This document shows, in pieces, positions 36,697 through 48,263 of a stretch of DNA of 64,000 bases. Both the position numbers and the translations under genes were made by a program. Position 1 is the first letter of the stretch, and each line of letters opens with the position of its first letter. The DNA comes from an uncultured Rickettsiales bacterium (GTDB lineage: Bacteria; Pseudomonadota; Alphaproteobacteria; Rickettsiales; UBA1997). The stretch is from positions 1 to 64,000 of the forward strand of contig CAKVGI010000003.1 of NCBI GenBank assembly GCA_934747265.1, in the 5' to 3' direction. The notes beneath the pieces are model-generated. The model searched no databases and was not told the DNA's origin. It saw nothing but the letters and a program-made list of their open reading frames with translations.

Positions 36697-37542
36697 ATGT
36701 CAATAAAAAGTTTGGAAGAAGCACAAGAAATTCTAAAAAAACATTATACATCGCAACAAAAAGTTGTTGACGAGTCTGGTGCCAAAATGGATATGTTATG
36801 GGTTTCAATGAAATACACCCACTCGCAAGATGTTTTTAAAATATCTCAATATTTAATAGAAAATGATGAAGTATTAAAAAAACTTGATAACAAATATAAA
36901 TTATATGGGCAACTATCAGCATTATTACATGATATAGGCAGAGCTTATGAAGTTGGAGATATGAAAGAAAAAGTAAAACCTCATGGATATTATGGTGCTG
37001 ATATTGTATTAAAACAAGTAGAAAAAGAAAATAATCCATTTATACTTATTCCAGTAAAATATCATGGCGATTTAAAAGCAGAAGAAAATGCAAGAAAAGA
37101 ATTAGAAGAAATTGATAATTTATCAGATGAAGAAAAAGAAATAGTTATAATGTTATTAAAACTTGTTATGGATAGTGATAAGTTGGCAAATTTTGAATTG
37201 TTTAAAATAATCAGTGAAGAAAAATATTTTTTATCTAAAAAACAAGAGTTATTGATAACTGATGCATGTTATGAATGTTTTTTAAAAAGGGGTTTAGTTA
37301 AAAGGGGGGAATTACAAACAATTTTTGATGAAATTTTATTTTATCTTGGTTGGATTTATGACTTAAATTACGAAGCTTCAAAGAAATTGATTTTTGAAGA
37401 AAAACTAGCACAAGCATATGTAGATAGAATGGAAACAAAAATTAATATTCTTGCAAAAAATAGTAGTCCAGAACAAGTTAAAAAAATAAATAAACAATTT
37501 GAACAAGTTAAAAAGCAATTAATTGAGGATAAACTTATATAA
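36697..37542 (+). CDS. HD-domain protein, tandem copy 1
   Basis: The 281-residue predicted metal-dependent phosphohydrolase has HD-type ligands His 42 (YTHSQD), His 78-Asp 79 (LLHDIGR), His 96 (KPHGYYG), His 123 (KYHGD) and Asp 159/161 (VMDSDK). The substrate is unknown; no nucleotidyltransferase or synthetase domain is attached. Nucleotides 36811-37207 are nearly identical to the next gene, whereas the N-terminal 38 and C-terminal 110 residues differ clearly. AGGGG precedes the ATG. It starts 14 bases after uvrA and is probably in the same transcript. Confidence 0.8.
   Translation: MSIKSLEEAQEILKKHYTSQQKVVDESGAKMDMLWVSMKYTHSQDVFKISQYLIENDEVLKKLDNKYKLYGQLSALLHDIGRAYEVGDMKEKVKPHGYYGADIVLKQVEKENNPFILIPVKYHGDLKAEENARKELEEIDNLSDEEKEIVIMLLKLVMDSDKLANFELFKIISEEKYFLSKKQELLITDACYECFLKRGLVKRGELQTIFDEILFYLGWIYDLNYEASKKLIFEEKLAQAYVDRMETKINILAKNSSPEQVKKINKQFEQVKKQLIEDKLI
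36811..37207 (+). repeat. 397-bp near-identical core, copy A
   Basis: This core matches 37676-38072 at a constant offset of 865 bases. I read one difference: T at 37173 against C at 38038. Identity ends abruptly on both sides, inside the coding regions. Confidence 0.95.
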
Positions 37543-37567
37543 TAATATATAATAAAGGAATGGGCAT

Positions 37568-38392
37568 ATGAAAACATTGCAAGAAGGTGAAGAACTATTA
37601 AAAAAACATTATACCTTACAGTATGAAAAGATGGATGGTCTATCAAATGTTAAAGATAGAGATTGGATTAAAGCAAAATACACCCACTCGCAAGATGTTT
37701 TTAAAATATCTCAATATTTAATAGAAAATGATGAAGTATTAAAAAAACTTGATAACAAATATAAATTATATGGGCAACTATCAGCATTATTACATGATAT
37801 AGGCAGAGCTTATGAAGTTGGAGATATGAAAGAAAAAGTAAAACCTCATGGATATTATGGTGCTGATATTGTATTAAAACAAGTAGAAAAAGAAAATAAT
37901 CCATTTATACTTATTCCAGTAAAATATCATGGCGATTTAAAAGCAGAAGAAAATGCAAGAAAAGAATTAGAAGAAATTGATAATTTATCAGATGAAGAAA
38001 AAGAAATAGTTATAATGTTATTAAAACTTGTTATGGACAGTGATAAGTTGGCAAATTTTGAATTGTTTAAAAAAGCTGATAAGAAGTATTTTAATTTAAT
38101 AGGATTGGATGAAAAACCGTATATTAGTGATGAATGTTTTGAAAGCTTTAAAAATAGAGAATTAGTTAAATTAAAAGACAGAAAGACTGTTTTAGACAAA
38201 ATTCTTTTAACTATATGTTGGATTTATGATTTAAATTATAAAGCTTCAATAGATTTAGCAAAAAAAGAAAATCATTTAGAAGATTATTTGAATTTGTTTG
38301 AAAAATATATTGATAATAATCAAAAGACAAAGGATACCGAAAATAAAATAAATTTTATTAAGCAACAACTTATTGAAGACAATTTAATATGA
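37568..38392 (+). CDS. HD-domain protein, tandem copy 2
   Basis: The 274-residue paralogue of the preceding gene has the same HD ligands (His 40, His 76-Asp 77, His 94, His 121, Asp 157/159). The central 130 residues are identical to copy 1; the ends are related but diverged (for example the closing ...KQQLIEDNLI against ...KKQLIEDKLI). The pattern suggests an old duplication with recent gene conversion of the catalytic core. AAAGGA lies upstream of the ATG. The stop overlaps the DUF167 start (ATGA), so the two are coupled. Confidence 0.8.
   Translation: MKTLQEGEELLKKHYTLQYEKMDGLSNVKDRDWIKAKYTHSQDVFKISQYLIENDEVLKKLDNKYKLYGQLSALLHDIGRAYEVGDMKEKVKPHGYYGADIVLKQVEKENNPFILIPVKYHGDLKAEENARKELEEIDNLSDEEKEIVIMLLKLVMDSDKLANFELFKKADKKYFNLIGLDEKPYISDECFESFKNRELVKLKDRKTVLDKILLTICWIYDLNYKASIDLAKKENHLEDYLNLFEKYIDNNQKTKDTENKINFIKQQLIEDNLI
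37676..38072 (+). repeat. 397-bp near-identical core, copy B
   Basis: Partner of 36811-37207, differing at one position (C at 38038). It encodes the complete HD metal-binding region. Confidence 0.95.
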
Positions 38393-38655
38393 TTTTAGAA
38401 GAATTGAATAATATTTTTAATATTATTAATACGCAAAAAGTTATTAACATTAAAGTAATTACTAAAAGTTCGGTTAATAAAATATATTTTGAAAATAATA
38501 TAATAAAAGTAAAAATTAGAGAAATACCAGAAAATGGGAAAGCAAATAGTTCTATAATTGATTTATTTAGTAAAACTTTTAAAATACCAAAGAAAAATAT
38601 ATTAATTATAAAAGGATTAAAATCATCAAATAAAACTATTCAATTTTTGTTATAA
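38389..38655 (+). CDS. DUF167 (YggU-family) protein
   Basis: The 88-residue product matches the small YggU/DUF167 family in its core: VKIREIPENGKANSSIIDLFSKTFKIPKKNILIIKG, split here around GKAN (residues about 50-54), the family hallmark. The family's role is poorly defined. The start shares four bases (ATGA) with the HD copy 2 stop. The 3' end overlaps mreC (opposite strand) by 20 bases. Confidence 0.85.
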   Translation: MILEELNNIFNIINTQKVINIKVITKSSVNKIYFENNIIKVKIREIPENGKANSSIIDLFSKTFKIPKKNILIIKGLKSSNKTIQFLL

Positions 38656-39496
38656 CAAGCACATTAAATACCGTATTGGCATTTTCATTCATTATGACTT
38701 TAATTTTACCATTTTCTTTTTTAATTTTTCCAATTGGAATACCATCTGGAATTATATCTGAATCACCTGATGTTAAAACTAAATCGCCATCTATAATCTC
38801 TGGATTTTTTGAGTTATAATGAGATATTTCCAAAAAATTTGAATTAGTACCAGATAAAATAAATTTTTCGCCAGTATCAACTGTTCTTGCTGGAATATTT
38901 GAATTTACATCACTCAACAACAAAACTTTTGCTTTTGTATCACTAACATTAATAACTCTTCCGATAACATTTTTATTTATACCAAGAACTAAATCGCCTT
39001 CTTTAATATTATTTTTACTTCCAATATTTAAGATTACGGCATTTACAATTGAATTTTTTGGTTCTAAATATATTTTTGAAGTTGTATAATTATATTCATT
39101 TTTAAAGTCGTCTACATAATTCAACATGCTTTTTAGATTCTCGTTTTCTTTCTTTATATCTAAACTCTTTGTATATAAATCTTTTAAGATTATATTTTCT
39201 TCAAGCAATCTTTTATTTATAGAATTTGTTAAAAGAATATTTTTAATACTTCTACCTAAGTCAAATAATAAATTAAATGGAGCTTCGGCAACTACATAAA
39301 ATGGTTTAAAAGTAAAAAATATTTTATTTCTAAGGGTGTTATCAAATTTTTTACTAGAAGAACTTAGATTTATGGAAATAATACTCAATATAATAAAAAC
39401 CAAAAACGATATTCTTAAAAAGAATGTGTAAAAGTAATACTTTATTGCCTTTACACTTTCGTTTGAGTTTTTATTATTATAGTATCTGTTATTCAT
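38636..39496 (-). CDS. mreC: Rod-shape-determining protein MreC
   Basis: Bitopic inner-membrane protein that links MreB to the periplasmic wall-synthesis machinery. The 286-residue product has one membrane helix (about 27-47), a coiled-coil stretch (about 85-120) and the periplasmic beta domain (ILNIGSKNNIKEGDLVLG, DVNSNIPARTV, LTSGDSDIIPDGIPIGKI). It follows mreB by 2 bases, the usual order. mreD, the usual third gene, is not present. Confidence 0.93.
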   Translation of the reverse strand: MNNRYYNNKNSNESVKAIKYYFYTFFLRISFLVFIILSIISINLSSSSKKFDNTLRNKIFFTFKPFYVVAEAPFNLLFDLGRSIKNILLTNSINKRLLEENIILKDLYTKSLDIKKENENLKSMLNYVDDFKNEYNYTTSKIYLEPKNSIVNAVILNIGSKNNIKEGDLVLGINKNVIGRVINVSDTKAKVLLLSDVNSNIPARTVDTGEKFILSGTNSNFLEISHYNSKNPEIIDGDLVLTSGDSDIIPDGIPIGKIKKENGKIKVIMNENANTVFNVLVITKIE

Positions 39497-39498
39497 AA

Positions 39499-40548
<1,050 letters not shown>

Positions 40549-40626
40549 TTAATTATAATAAACGTATTAATTACAAATTAAAGATACAATACAAATTTTT
40601 TATTTACAATAATAAAATTAATTTTT

Positions 40627-40977
40627 TTAAGAAAAAATAATAATTAATATTCCTATTAAAAATATTGCTATATTATTAAATGCATTTATATTAATTTTTT
40701 TATTATTTTTTATAATTTTATCAAATATTTTAATAATAAAAACTATTATTAATGATAATACGAAGATATAAATAAAACAAAAATAGTTAAACATATTTTG
40801 CTTTAAAGTTATTAAAAATTTTGTATTTATAGACATAAGTATAAATGATACGAGTACCATCAAAAAAATTAATGGGATTGAGACATCAATCTTAATATTT
40901 TTCTTCAAATTAACAGTAGTAATTTGATTAAATAATTTATTTATGCCACAAACTACCGCTATTAATCCAGTAATCAA
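40627..40977 (-). CDS. Polytopic membrane ORF with no canonical start
   Basis: From the only conventional start codon, TTG 40977, the ORF gives 116 residues with three to four membrane helices. The same frame stays open without a stop up to 41220, adding about 80 hydrophobic residues, but it contains no ATG, GTG or TTG. A start at ATT 41196 (IEEEKQIIIDNKVIFSS...), 9 bases after the stop of the thioredoxin-like gene, would give about 190 residues and six helices. An open frame of this length in such AT-rich DNA suggests real coding. The protein could use a rare AUU start, or the gene may have lost its start. I do not recognise the family; the C-terminal half is faintly like ion-translocating subunits of complex I. 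Confidence 0.45.
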   Translation of the reverse strand: MITGLIAVVCGINKLFNQITTVNLKKNIKIDVSIPLIFLMVLVSFILMSINTKFLITLKQNMFNYFCFIYIFVLSLIIVFIIKIFDKIIKNNKKININAFNNIAIFLIGILIIIFS

Positions 40978-41204
40978 TATTCCAATCCAAATAAAATTTG
41001 AGAATAAATATATTGGTATAAAATTAGTTATAAATAATAGAAAAAATAAAATATTAGATATAATAAATGATTTTAATAAAAAATTTTGTCTTTTTCTATC
41101 AATATAAATATTTTTTATTAAAAATGCATAGAAAATAAGTAATAAAGAAGAAAAAATAACTTTATTATCAATAATTATTTGTTTTTCTTCTTCAATATAG
41201 TTTT

Positions 41205-41624
41205 TTAATTTTTTTTTTCGTTAATTTGGTCAATTAATTCTTGTTTTTTTTCTTCTCCAAAACCAATTATATATTTATCACCTATTACAAAAATTGGCGT
41301 ACCTAAATTTTCTCTTGGAATATTCAGTCTGGATATTTCTTTAAGTAATAGGTTTACAGAATTGTTATATTTTAAGTTGTAATATACAACATTGATATTA
41401 TCAAATTTATTATTATTTAAAAATTCTTCTGCATGTTCACAGTGAATGCAACCATCCTGTATAAATACCAATAATTCGTTTGAATTATTGCTTAAACTTT
41501 CAGCATTTTTTGAATTACTTTTAAATTTTACCAAGGCAAAAAACGCAATAATAGCCAAAAATATAGAAATATATAATAATGGTTTATTTTTTATGTTCTT
41601 AATCTGATCATCAATAAATTTCAT
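41205..41624 (-). CDS. Membrane-anchored thioredoxin/glutaredoxin-like protein
   Basis: The 139-residue product has one N-terminal membrane helix (about 15-33), a short polar linker, then a thioredoxin-fold domain with the redox motif Cys 59-Ile-His-Cys 62 and a cis-proline-like TP (LGTPIFVIGDKYIIGF near 107). The topology suggests a periplasmic disulfide oxidoreductase. It precedes the membrane ORF above by a few bases, which makes a redox pair with a membrane partner plausible, though unproven. Confidence 0.75.
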   Translation of the reverse strand: MKFIDDQIKNIKNKPLLYISIFLAIIAFFALVKFKSNSKNAESLSNNSNELLVFIQDGCIHCEHAEEFLNNNKFDNINVVYYNLKYNNSVNLLLKEISRLNIPRENLGTPIFVIGDKYIIGFGEEKKQELIDQINEKKN

Positions 41625-41710
41625 CTTTAATATCTTGTTTAACCTTAAATAAAATATTGGGTTTAATTTTAAAAAACAATATTTTTTATATTTAATATAA
41701 TACTAATAAA

Positions 41711-42319
41711 TTATATATGAATAAAACTTTTTCTATGGTATTTACAAATACCATATTTTTTTATTGCTTCAATGTGTTCTTTTGTTCCGTAGCCTTTATT
41801 TTTTTTCCAATTATATTCTGGAAATTCTCTATCCATATCTAATAGTAATTTATCCCTACTAACCTTTGCTATTATTGACGCCGTAGCAATTGAAATACTT
41901 TTTTGATCACCCTTTATGATAAATTGTGATGGTATTGGAATTTCTGGCGTAAAATTACCATCAATTATTGCAAAATCAACATTTATTAAATATTTTGATA
42001 AAAGATTTTCATAAGATCTTTTCATTGCTAATTTTGTGGCGTTTCTGATATTTAATTTTTCTATTTCCTCTACACTTGCGGTTCCAATTCCGAAAAATAT
42101 TTTATCCTGCTTTTCTAATTGTAAAATCTCTTCAAAAATCTCTTCTCTGTTTTTTTCTGTTAATTTTTTGGAATCATTGACATTTTTTGGATAATATTTT
42201 TTATGTACAACTGCACAACCAGCAAAAACTGGTCCGCATAAAGGTCCTCTGCCTGCTTCGTCTATTCCAGCTATAACTTTATAATTAATACTATTTTCTA
42301 TATCAAAATTAGGATACAT
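41711..42319 (-). CDS. rnhB: Ribonuclease HII
   Basis: Removes ribonucleotides and RNA from RNA-DNA hybrids. From ATG 42319 it has 202 residues: catalytic [12 protein letters not shown] (Asp 20, Glu 21), [18 protein letters not shown] (third Asp) and IIAKVSRD (fourth Asp). An upstream in-frame ATG at 42388 lies inside addA and would add 23 atypical residues. The chosen start overlaps the addA stop by 11 bases, so the genes are translationally coupled. Confidence 0.93.
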   Translation of the reverse strand: MYPNFDIENSINYKVIAGIDEAGRGPLCGPVFAGCAVVHKKYYPKNVNDSKKLTEKNREEIFEEILQLEKQDKIFFGIGTASVEEIEKLNIRNATKLAMKRSYENLLSKYLINVDFAIIDGNFTPEIPIPSQFIIKGDQKSISIATASIIAKVSRDKLLLDMDREFPEYNWKKNKGYGTKEHIEAIKKYGICKYHRKSFIHI

Positions 42320-45300
42320 ATTCAATTTTACCAAAACTTGTCCATAAAATATAACAATTAATCTTTTTATTTTTATATATTTTTTCAAGTAATTTTTTAT
42401 ATAAATCTAATTGTACTTTATATTTTTCCGGTACTCTTTCTGGTAAATAATTCGTATTTTTATAATCAACGATATAAACATTATTTTCATCAATAGATAT
42501 TCTATCAATTTGTCCAGAAATTATATCTTTATCAATTTTTCCAAAAATTGGTACTTCTGCTTTTGAATTTTTGGAAAATAAAAAATCAAAATCTTTATTA
42601 TTTAAAATATCAAGAACTATTTCTTTAATTCTTATTTTATTTTCTGCATTTTTTAAATAAATATTGATAATATCATTCCATTCTTCTCTATTTGTATCTG
42701 GTAAAATTTCTAATAGTTTATGAACCATCTTTCCATTTTCTACATTTTGATTATTTTCTATTGGATTTTTTATTACGGTTTCTTGATAATATAATGATGG
42801 ATTAATTATTTTAATTTCATTTTTCTGATTATTATCTTGATTGATTATTGATATTATTTTTTCTATATTTTGTATATCTTGTTGTTTATTTTCTTCCTTA
42901 TTTTCTTTTTGAAGTGTATTATTATCATATATATTTTCATCTCCAACATATAAAATATCACCATCAATAAATTCACTTTTTCTAATTTTTTTATCTTTAT
43001 TATTTTGTAATACATTCAATAGTATTGAATACCAAGAGTTCTCTTTTGGCTTATTATTTTTTTTGTAATCGCATACATATAATTCATTTTCGGCTCTTGT
43101 CATTGCTACATACAACAACCTTAAATATTCTTCTTCCGTCTCTTCTTTCATATAATCTTTTACTTTTTCTAGTAATTCTGTTTTTTCCTTCTGTAAAATT
43201 GGAATATAATAATTATCTCCTCTTTCTCTATATTGTAGTATTTCATCTATTTTTTTAATTGTTTGCGCAGTATGGTTTGTATCTGGAAGAATAATAATTG
43301 GACTCTCCATGCCTTTTGATGCGTGAACTGTTAATATTTTTATTTCGTTTGTAGTTTGTTCTATATCTCTTTTAATTTCCAAATTGGTTGTTTCTAAAAA
43401 ATTAATAAAATTTAATATGGTTGTGTTATTATGAGAATTTTCGTAATCACTCGCTAAATTTAAAAATTCTTTTATTATTTCATCAGCAATATATGGAAAT
43501 CTTTTTTTAAATGCTGTTCTCTTGTCTTTTTTATTAAAAATGAATAATAATAATTCATAAATCGTAGAATTATTACTTTTTTCAATTATTTCTTTTAAAA
43601 ATTTTGCTTGGGTGCTATATTTCTCAATATTTTGTAAAGCTTGCCATAAAGTAGATTTTTTATCATTTTTATAATCGCAAATTGCATATAAATCATCCTC
43701 GTTCAAATTCAAAAACGGTGATTTCATTATATTTGCCAGTGATAAATCGTCATCATTAAATACTAAAAAATTCAATAATGCTATTATATCTTGTGAAATA
43801 ATATTATCAATCAGATCAAATTTGTCATTACCCATTATTGGAATATTTTTTCTATTAAATTGTCTTATTAAATAATTTATAAAATCTTTATCACGTTTTT
43901 TTACTAGAATCATTATATCTGAGTATTTTAATTTTCGTAATTGCTTTGTTTTTCTATCATAAATAAGCCTTCCTTTGTAAAACCAACTAGATACTTCATT
44001 AGCTATTGTTTCTGCAAGTTTTTGCTTATTTGATAGTTCTATTTTTTCCAAATAATTTATTTCCCAGTCTTTTGCTTGGTTTTTAACCTTATTTTCTTTA
44101 TTAATTTTATTATTTTTTTCTTCTTCTGTTAATTTTTCTTCATCAATTAAAGGCCAAACCTCAACTTTACCGCAAGCTTCATTTCTAGCAAATTTATGCT
44201 GAATTTTATCAACTAATTTTGTAATTGATGTTCTTCTTGCTGGATCTTCAAAAACGCCGTCAACTGTGTTTAATATTGCTTTTAATGACCTAAATGATGT
44301 GTTTAAAAAAATACTATCAAAATTTTTGCCACAAAGTTGTATTTTCTGTTCATAATCTTTTAAAGTTAAATGAAAAATATCCGGTTCAGCTCCCTGAAAA
44401 CTAAATATAGATTGTTTCTCATCTCCAACAACAAATATTGTTCTGTTTTTATCACTCTTGCTACCATATCCAGAGAAAAATTCGCTTGTAATTGACCTTA
44501 CAATATTCCATTGCAAAGGACTTGTATCTTGCGCTTCATCTATTAATATATGATCTATACCTTCATCTAGCTTATAATTAATCCAACCAGAAAAATCGCT
44601 TCTATCAAGTAATTTACTTGTTTCAAAAATTAAATCACTATAATCAAGGCAACCTTTTTGTTTTTTTAAGAATGCATATATTTCAAAAATGTAATACACG
44701 ACATTTAAAAAAGATGAGGTAAAATTAAAATTTGCCAAATTATTAAGATACTCACTCATTTGCTTGCTTCTTTCTGTCTCGGACATTATAAAATTATTTA
44801 ATTCTGGAAAAAGTTTTTGCATGCCAACTGAAAGTAAACGTGTTTTCATTTTTCCATCTCCCGTCAAAAAGCAGGAGATATAATCTTCTATTAAGTTTTT
44901 ATTATTTTTATATTTTTGTATTATTTCTATAAATTTTTGGTCAAATTGTTTTCCATCTGTTTTTAGGGTATCTTTTATTTCTTGACTAATTATTGTAAAA
45001 TCTGTTTCATTATAAAAATTCTCTTTTATTTCTTCAATTTTTAAATTTTTTATATCAAAAACTTTTTTTAATTCGTCTATTATACCTTGCACACTAACGA
45101 ATCTGTTTTTTAAATACAATAAACTATCTTTTTGGTCTATTGCTTGTTTTAATAGTTTTATAAATTGATCTTCATTAATGAAAGTAAAAATATAATTTAT
45201 TGATTTTTTTATTTCTTCATTTTGTGTTTTTAGTAATTCTTTTTCGGATTGAATTAACAATTCAGAAGCTAAAATTTCATCGGCAATTTGGAAATTTGGA

Positions 45301-45725
45301 ATTATACCTGCTTCTAATGGAAATCTTTTAATTATTTGTTGGCAAAATGAATGTATAGTTAATATTTTAAAATCATTGCTATTATCAAGAATTTTTGCAA
45401 ATAATGTTCTGGCAATTTTAAGTTTTTCGTTTATATTATTGTTATTACCTTCAAGCTTAATTATTTCTTTTTCTAAGTCTTCATTATTCATTGTTGTCCA
45501 TTCTGATAGCTTTGAATTTATTCTATTTCTCATTTCAGCAGAGCCGGTATTTGTAAAAGTGATACATAATATTTTTGATGGTTCTATACCACTTAATAGC
45601 ATCCTAAGAAGTCTTTTTACTAAAACTGTTGTTTTTCCAGAACCAGCTGACGCGCTTGTCCATATTGAGTATGTCGGATCGGAGGCTTTTTGTTGTTTTT
45701 TTTCAACTTCTTCAATAGAAAACAT
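42309..45725 (-). CDS. addA: ATP-dependent helicase/nuclease AddA
   Basis: Double-strand break repair helicase-nuclease of the AddAB type, 1138 residues. The helicase motifs are present: Walker [11 protein letters not shown] near 24-33, [14 protein letters not shown] near 55, [15 protein letters not shown] near 388-402, and [12 protein letters not shown] near 790 with [11 protein letters not shown] near 855. The C-terminal RecB-type nuclease has GQIDRISID and YIVDYK near 1070-1090. The AddB partner is not in the window. It is divergent from mfd with a 120-base spacer between them. Confidence 0.94.
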   Translation of the reverse strand: MFSIEEVEKKQQKASDPTYSIWTSASAGSGKTTVLVKRLLRMLLSGIEPSKILCITFTNTGSAEMRNRINSKLSEWTTMNNEDLEKEIIKLEGNNNNINEKLKIARTLFAKILDNSNDFKILTIHSFCQQIIKRFPLEAGIIPNFQIADEILASELLIQSEKELLKTQNEEIKKSINYIFTFINEDQFIKLLKQAIDQKDSLLYLKNRFVSVQGIIDELKKVFDIKNLKIEEIKENFYNETDFTIISQEIKDTLKTDGKQFDQKFIEIIQKYKNNKNLIEDYISCFLTGDGKMKTRLLSVGMQKLFPELNNFIMSETERSKQMSEYLNNLANFNFTSSFLNVVYYIFEIYAFLKKQKGCLDYSDLIFETSKLLDRSDFSGWINYKLDEGIDHILIDEAQDTSPLQWNIVRSITSEFFSGYGSKSDKNRTIFVVGDEKQSIFSFQGAEPDIFHLTLKDYEQKIQLCGKNFDSIFLNTSFRSLKAILNTVDGVFEDPARRTSITKLVDKIQHKFARNEACGKVEVWPLIDEEKLTEEEKNNKINKENKVKNQAKDWEINYLEKIELSNKQKLAETIANEVSSWFYKGRLIYDRKTKQLRKLKYSDIMILVKKRDKDFINYLIRQFNRKNIPIMGNDKFDLIDNIISQDIIALLNFLVFNDDDLSLANIMKSPFLNLNEDDLYAICDYKNDKKSTLWQALQNIEKYSTQAKFLKEIIEKSNNSTIYELLLFIFNKKDKRTAFKKRFPYIADEIIKEFLNLASDYENSHNNTTILNFINFLETTNLEIKRDIEQTTNEIKILTVHASKGMESPIIILPDTNHTAQTIKKIDEILQYRERGDNYYIPILQKEKTELLEKVKDYMKEETEEEYLRLLYVAMTRAENELYVCDYKKNNKPKENSWYSILLNVLQNNKDKKIRKSEFIDGDILYVGDENIYDNNTLQKENKEENKQQDIQNIEKIISIINQDNNQKNEIKIINPSLYYQETVIKNPIENNQNVENGKMVHKLLEILPDTNREEWNDIINIYLKNAENKIRIKEIVLDILNNKDFDFLFSKNSKAEVPIFGKIDKDIISGQIDRISIDENNVYIVDYKNTNYLPERVPEKYKVQLDLYKKLLEKIYKNKKINCYILWTSFGKIEYVS

Positions 45726-45845
45726 AACTAAATAATAATTTTTCTTTTTATAATATAAAACAAAAATTTTAATATGTAAGTAAAAATGATATTGATTTTT
45801 AATACTATAATTTTATGATAATTTGTATATTATTTTGTTAAAAAT

Positions 45846-48137
45846 ATGTTTAGAAAAAAGGTTTTAATTGCTTGCTATTCAAAATCCTCAATGGACAGAA
45901 TAAAAATTATATTAAAAGAATATAGTTTAAAATCAGAAGTAATTGAAAATTTTGATGGTTTAAAAAAAATAGATTTTGATACAATTGCAGTTGCGAATAT
46001 TATAATTAAAAATGGTTTTGAAAGCGAAGACTTAATTATAATAACCGAACAAGATTTATTTGGTGAAAAAATTATCAAACTTGATGATAATGATAGCGGT
46101 AGGGAATTAGAAAAAATAATAAAAGAACAAAATAATATCAATATTGGTGATTTAGTTATACATAAAGATTATGGGCTCGGAAGATTTATTGGATTAGAAA
46201 CGATTGACACAAGCAATTTAAAAAATGATTATTTAAAAATTGAATATGCAAATAATTCTCATTTATTTATACCGATAGAAGATTTTGACTTAGTGTCTAA
46301 ATATGCTGATTATAATAGTGATATTATTTTAGATAGACTTGGTTCTGAAAAATGGGCATTAAAGAAAAATAAAATTAGGGAAAAATTAGAAAGTATAGCA
46401 AAAGAACTTATTAAAATTGCGTCTTTTAGAAAATTATCAAAAGCTCCAATTTTGGTACCAAACGAAAATGAATATAGGGAATTTTGTGCCAGATTTGAAT
46501 ATACCGAAACAAAAGACCAATTAAAAGCAATAAAAGATATTGAAAAAGATTTAGCAAAAGGAGTACCTGCTGATAGGCTTATTTGTGGTGATGTTGGATT
46601 TGGAAAAACAGAAGTAGCTTTAAGAGCTGGATTTATTGCATCAAATAGTAATGGAAATGCAGTTCAAGTTGCTGTAATATCACCAACAACTTTATTATGT
46701 AGACAGCATTATAATCTTTTTAAGGAAAGATTTAGATATACAGGCATAAATGTTGCAATGATTTCTAGATTAACAAAGGCAACCGAAAATAAAAAAACAA
46801 AAGAAAAATTGGAAAATGGTGGTGTTGATATAGTTGTTGGAACGCATGCTTTACTATCAGATAAAGTAAAATTCAAAAATTTAGGACTTTTAATTATAGA
46901 CGAAGAACAAAGATTTGGTGTTAAACAAAAAGAAAAGTTAAAAGAAATAAGTAGCGGAGTACATTTAATTTCTTTATCTGCAACACCAATACCTAGAACA
47001 TTACAAATGGCGATGACTGGTATAAGGGATTTAAGTTTAATTACAACACCACCAGTTGATAGATTAAATATCAATACATATGTGATGGATTTTGATGAAA
47101 TGGTGTTAAGAGAAGCTATAAATAGAGAATTGAACAGAAAGGGTAAAGTCATAATTGTTGTTCCTAGAATTTCTGATATAGCACAAATAGAAATGAAACT
47201 TGCTAACACTCTAAGAAATGTTAAGTATAATATTGCTCACGGACAAATGAGTAGTAATAATTTAGATAGAATAATTAATGATTTTTATGATGGACAATTT
47301 CAAATACTTATAGCTACAACAATTATTGAGAGTGGTCTTGATATTCCAAATGCCAATACAATAATAATATATAGAGCTGATAGGTTTGGATTATCGCAAT
47401 TACATCAGTTAAGAGGTAGAGTTGGAAGAGGGAAGGAAAAAGCTTATGCTTACCTGACAACCAATCCAACGGATACAATTAGTATTAATGCAAAAAAGAG
47501 ATTAAGATCAATAGAAAATGTACAAGAGGTTGGGGGTGGTTTTGCGATAGCTAGTGATGATATGGAAATTAGAGGTAGTGGAAATATTGTTGGGGAAGAA
47601 CAGTCTGGACATATTAAAGAAGTTGGCGTAGAATTATACAATCAAATGTTAGTAGAGGCGGTGAATAAAATTAAAAATAAAGAGACTTTAAATTTGCAAG
47701 AGTACGACTTTTCTACACAAGTGAAATTAAATATTTCAACAACAATAGATAAAAATTATATTAATGATATTGCATTAAGGTTAAGTTATTATAAGAAATT
47801 ATCAGATATTAAAACAGAAGAGGAAAAAAATAAAATTTTGCAAGAATTAGAAAATAGATTCGGTAAAATACCAGAAGAAATTTACAATATTTTGGAAATA
47901 ACTAAAATTAAACTTTTATGTAAGAAAATTGGTATAGTAAGTTTGGAGATGAATGATAATATTATGAATATTAAATTCTTTAATGATAAGTTTAGTAATC
48001 CAGATTATTTAATAAAATTAATGCAGGAAGGAAAAGCTCAAATGAAAAAACAAAATATATTGAGTTTTTATATTAGAAAAATTGCCTTTTTTGATGATAT
48101 TAATGGTGTTCTAAATGATTTATGCCAACATCTATAA
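45846..48137 (+). CDS. mfd: N-terminally reduced transcription-repair coupling factor Mfd
   Basis: Mfd rescues stalled RNA polymerase and recruits UvrA. This 763-residue form is about 385 residues shorter than the usual 1150. It begins within a remnant of the D1b/D3 region (residues 1-95), then has the RNA-polymerase interaction domain (VIHKDYGLGRFIGLE from about 104), translocase motifs GDVGFGKTEV (248-257), DEEQRFGV, SATPIPRTLQMA, the helicase C-terminal domain (IIESGLDIPNANT, QLHQLRGRVGRG) and the C-terminal D7 domain. The UvrB-like D1a/D2 module, which binds UvrA, is absent, and no frame for it exists in the 120-base spacer upstream. It should translocate and displace polymerase but may not couple to UvrA. 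Confidence 0.93.
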   Translation: MFRKKVLIACYSKSSMDRIKIILKEYSLKSEVIENFDGLKKIDFDTIAVANIIIKNGFESEDLIIITEQDLFGEKIIKLDDNDSGRELEKIIKEQNNINIGDLVIHKDYGLGRFIGLETIDTSNLKNDYLKIEYANNSHLFIPIEDFDLVSKYADYNSDIILDRLGSEKWALKKNKIREKLESIAKELIKIASFRKLSKAPILVPNENEYREFCARFEYTETKDQLKAIKDIEKDLAKGVPADRLICGDVGFGKTEVALRAGFIASNSNGNAVQVAVISPTTLLCRQHYNLFKERFRYTGINVAMISRLTKATENKKTKEKLENGGVDIVVGTHALLSDKVKFKNLGLLIIDEEQRFGVKQKEKLKEISSGVHLISLSATPIPRTLQMAMTGIRDLSLITTPPVDRLNINTYVMDFDEMVLREAINRELNRKGKVIIVVPRISDIAQIEMKLANTLRNVKYNIAHGQMSSNNLDRIINDFYDGQFQILIATTIIESGLDIPNANTIIIYRADRFGLSQLHQLRGRVGRGKEKAYAYLTTNPTDTISINAKKRLRSIENVQEVGGGFAIASDDMEIRGSGNIVGEEQSGHIKEVGVELYNQMLVEAVNKIKNKETLNLQEYDFSTQVKLNISTTIDKNYINDIALRLSYYKKLSDIKTEEEKNKILQELENRFGKIPEEIYNILEITKIKLLCKKIGIVSLEMNDNIMNIKFFNDKFSNPDYLIKLMQEGKAQMKKQNILSFYIRKIAFFDDINGVLNDLCQHL

Positions 48138-48195
48138 TATTTTTAGACGTATTATATTAGATAGACTTTTTTATTTTTTAATTAAACAATACTAA

Positions 48196-48226
48196 TTTAC
48201 CCCTGTTAGATAATAACAGGGGTAAA
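48196..48226. terminator. Bidirectional terminator hairpin
   Basis: Perfect 13-bp arms TTTACCCCTGTTA (48196-48208) and TAACAGGGGTAAA (48214-48226) with a 5-base loop, between the converging mfd and autotransporter-barrel genes. T-rich sequence follows on both strands but without a long uninterrupted T-run. Confidence 0.75.
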
Positions 48227-48263
48227 GATAAGTTTTAAATTATTTAACGGTAAAAAAGTTTAC

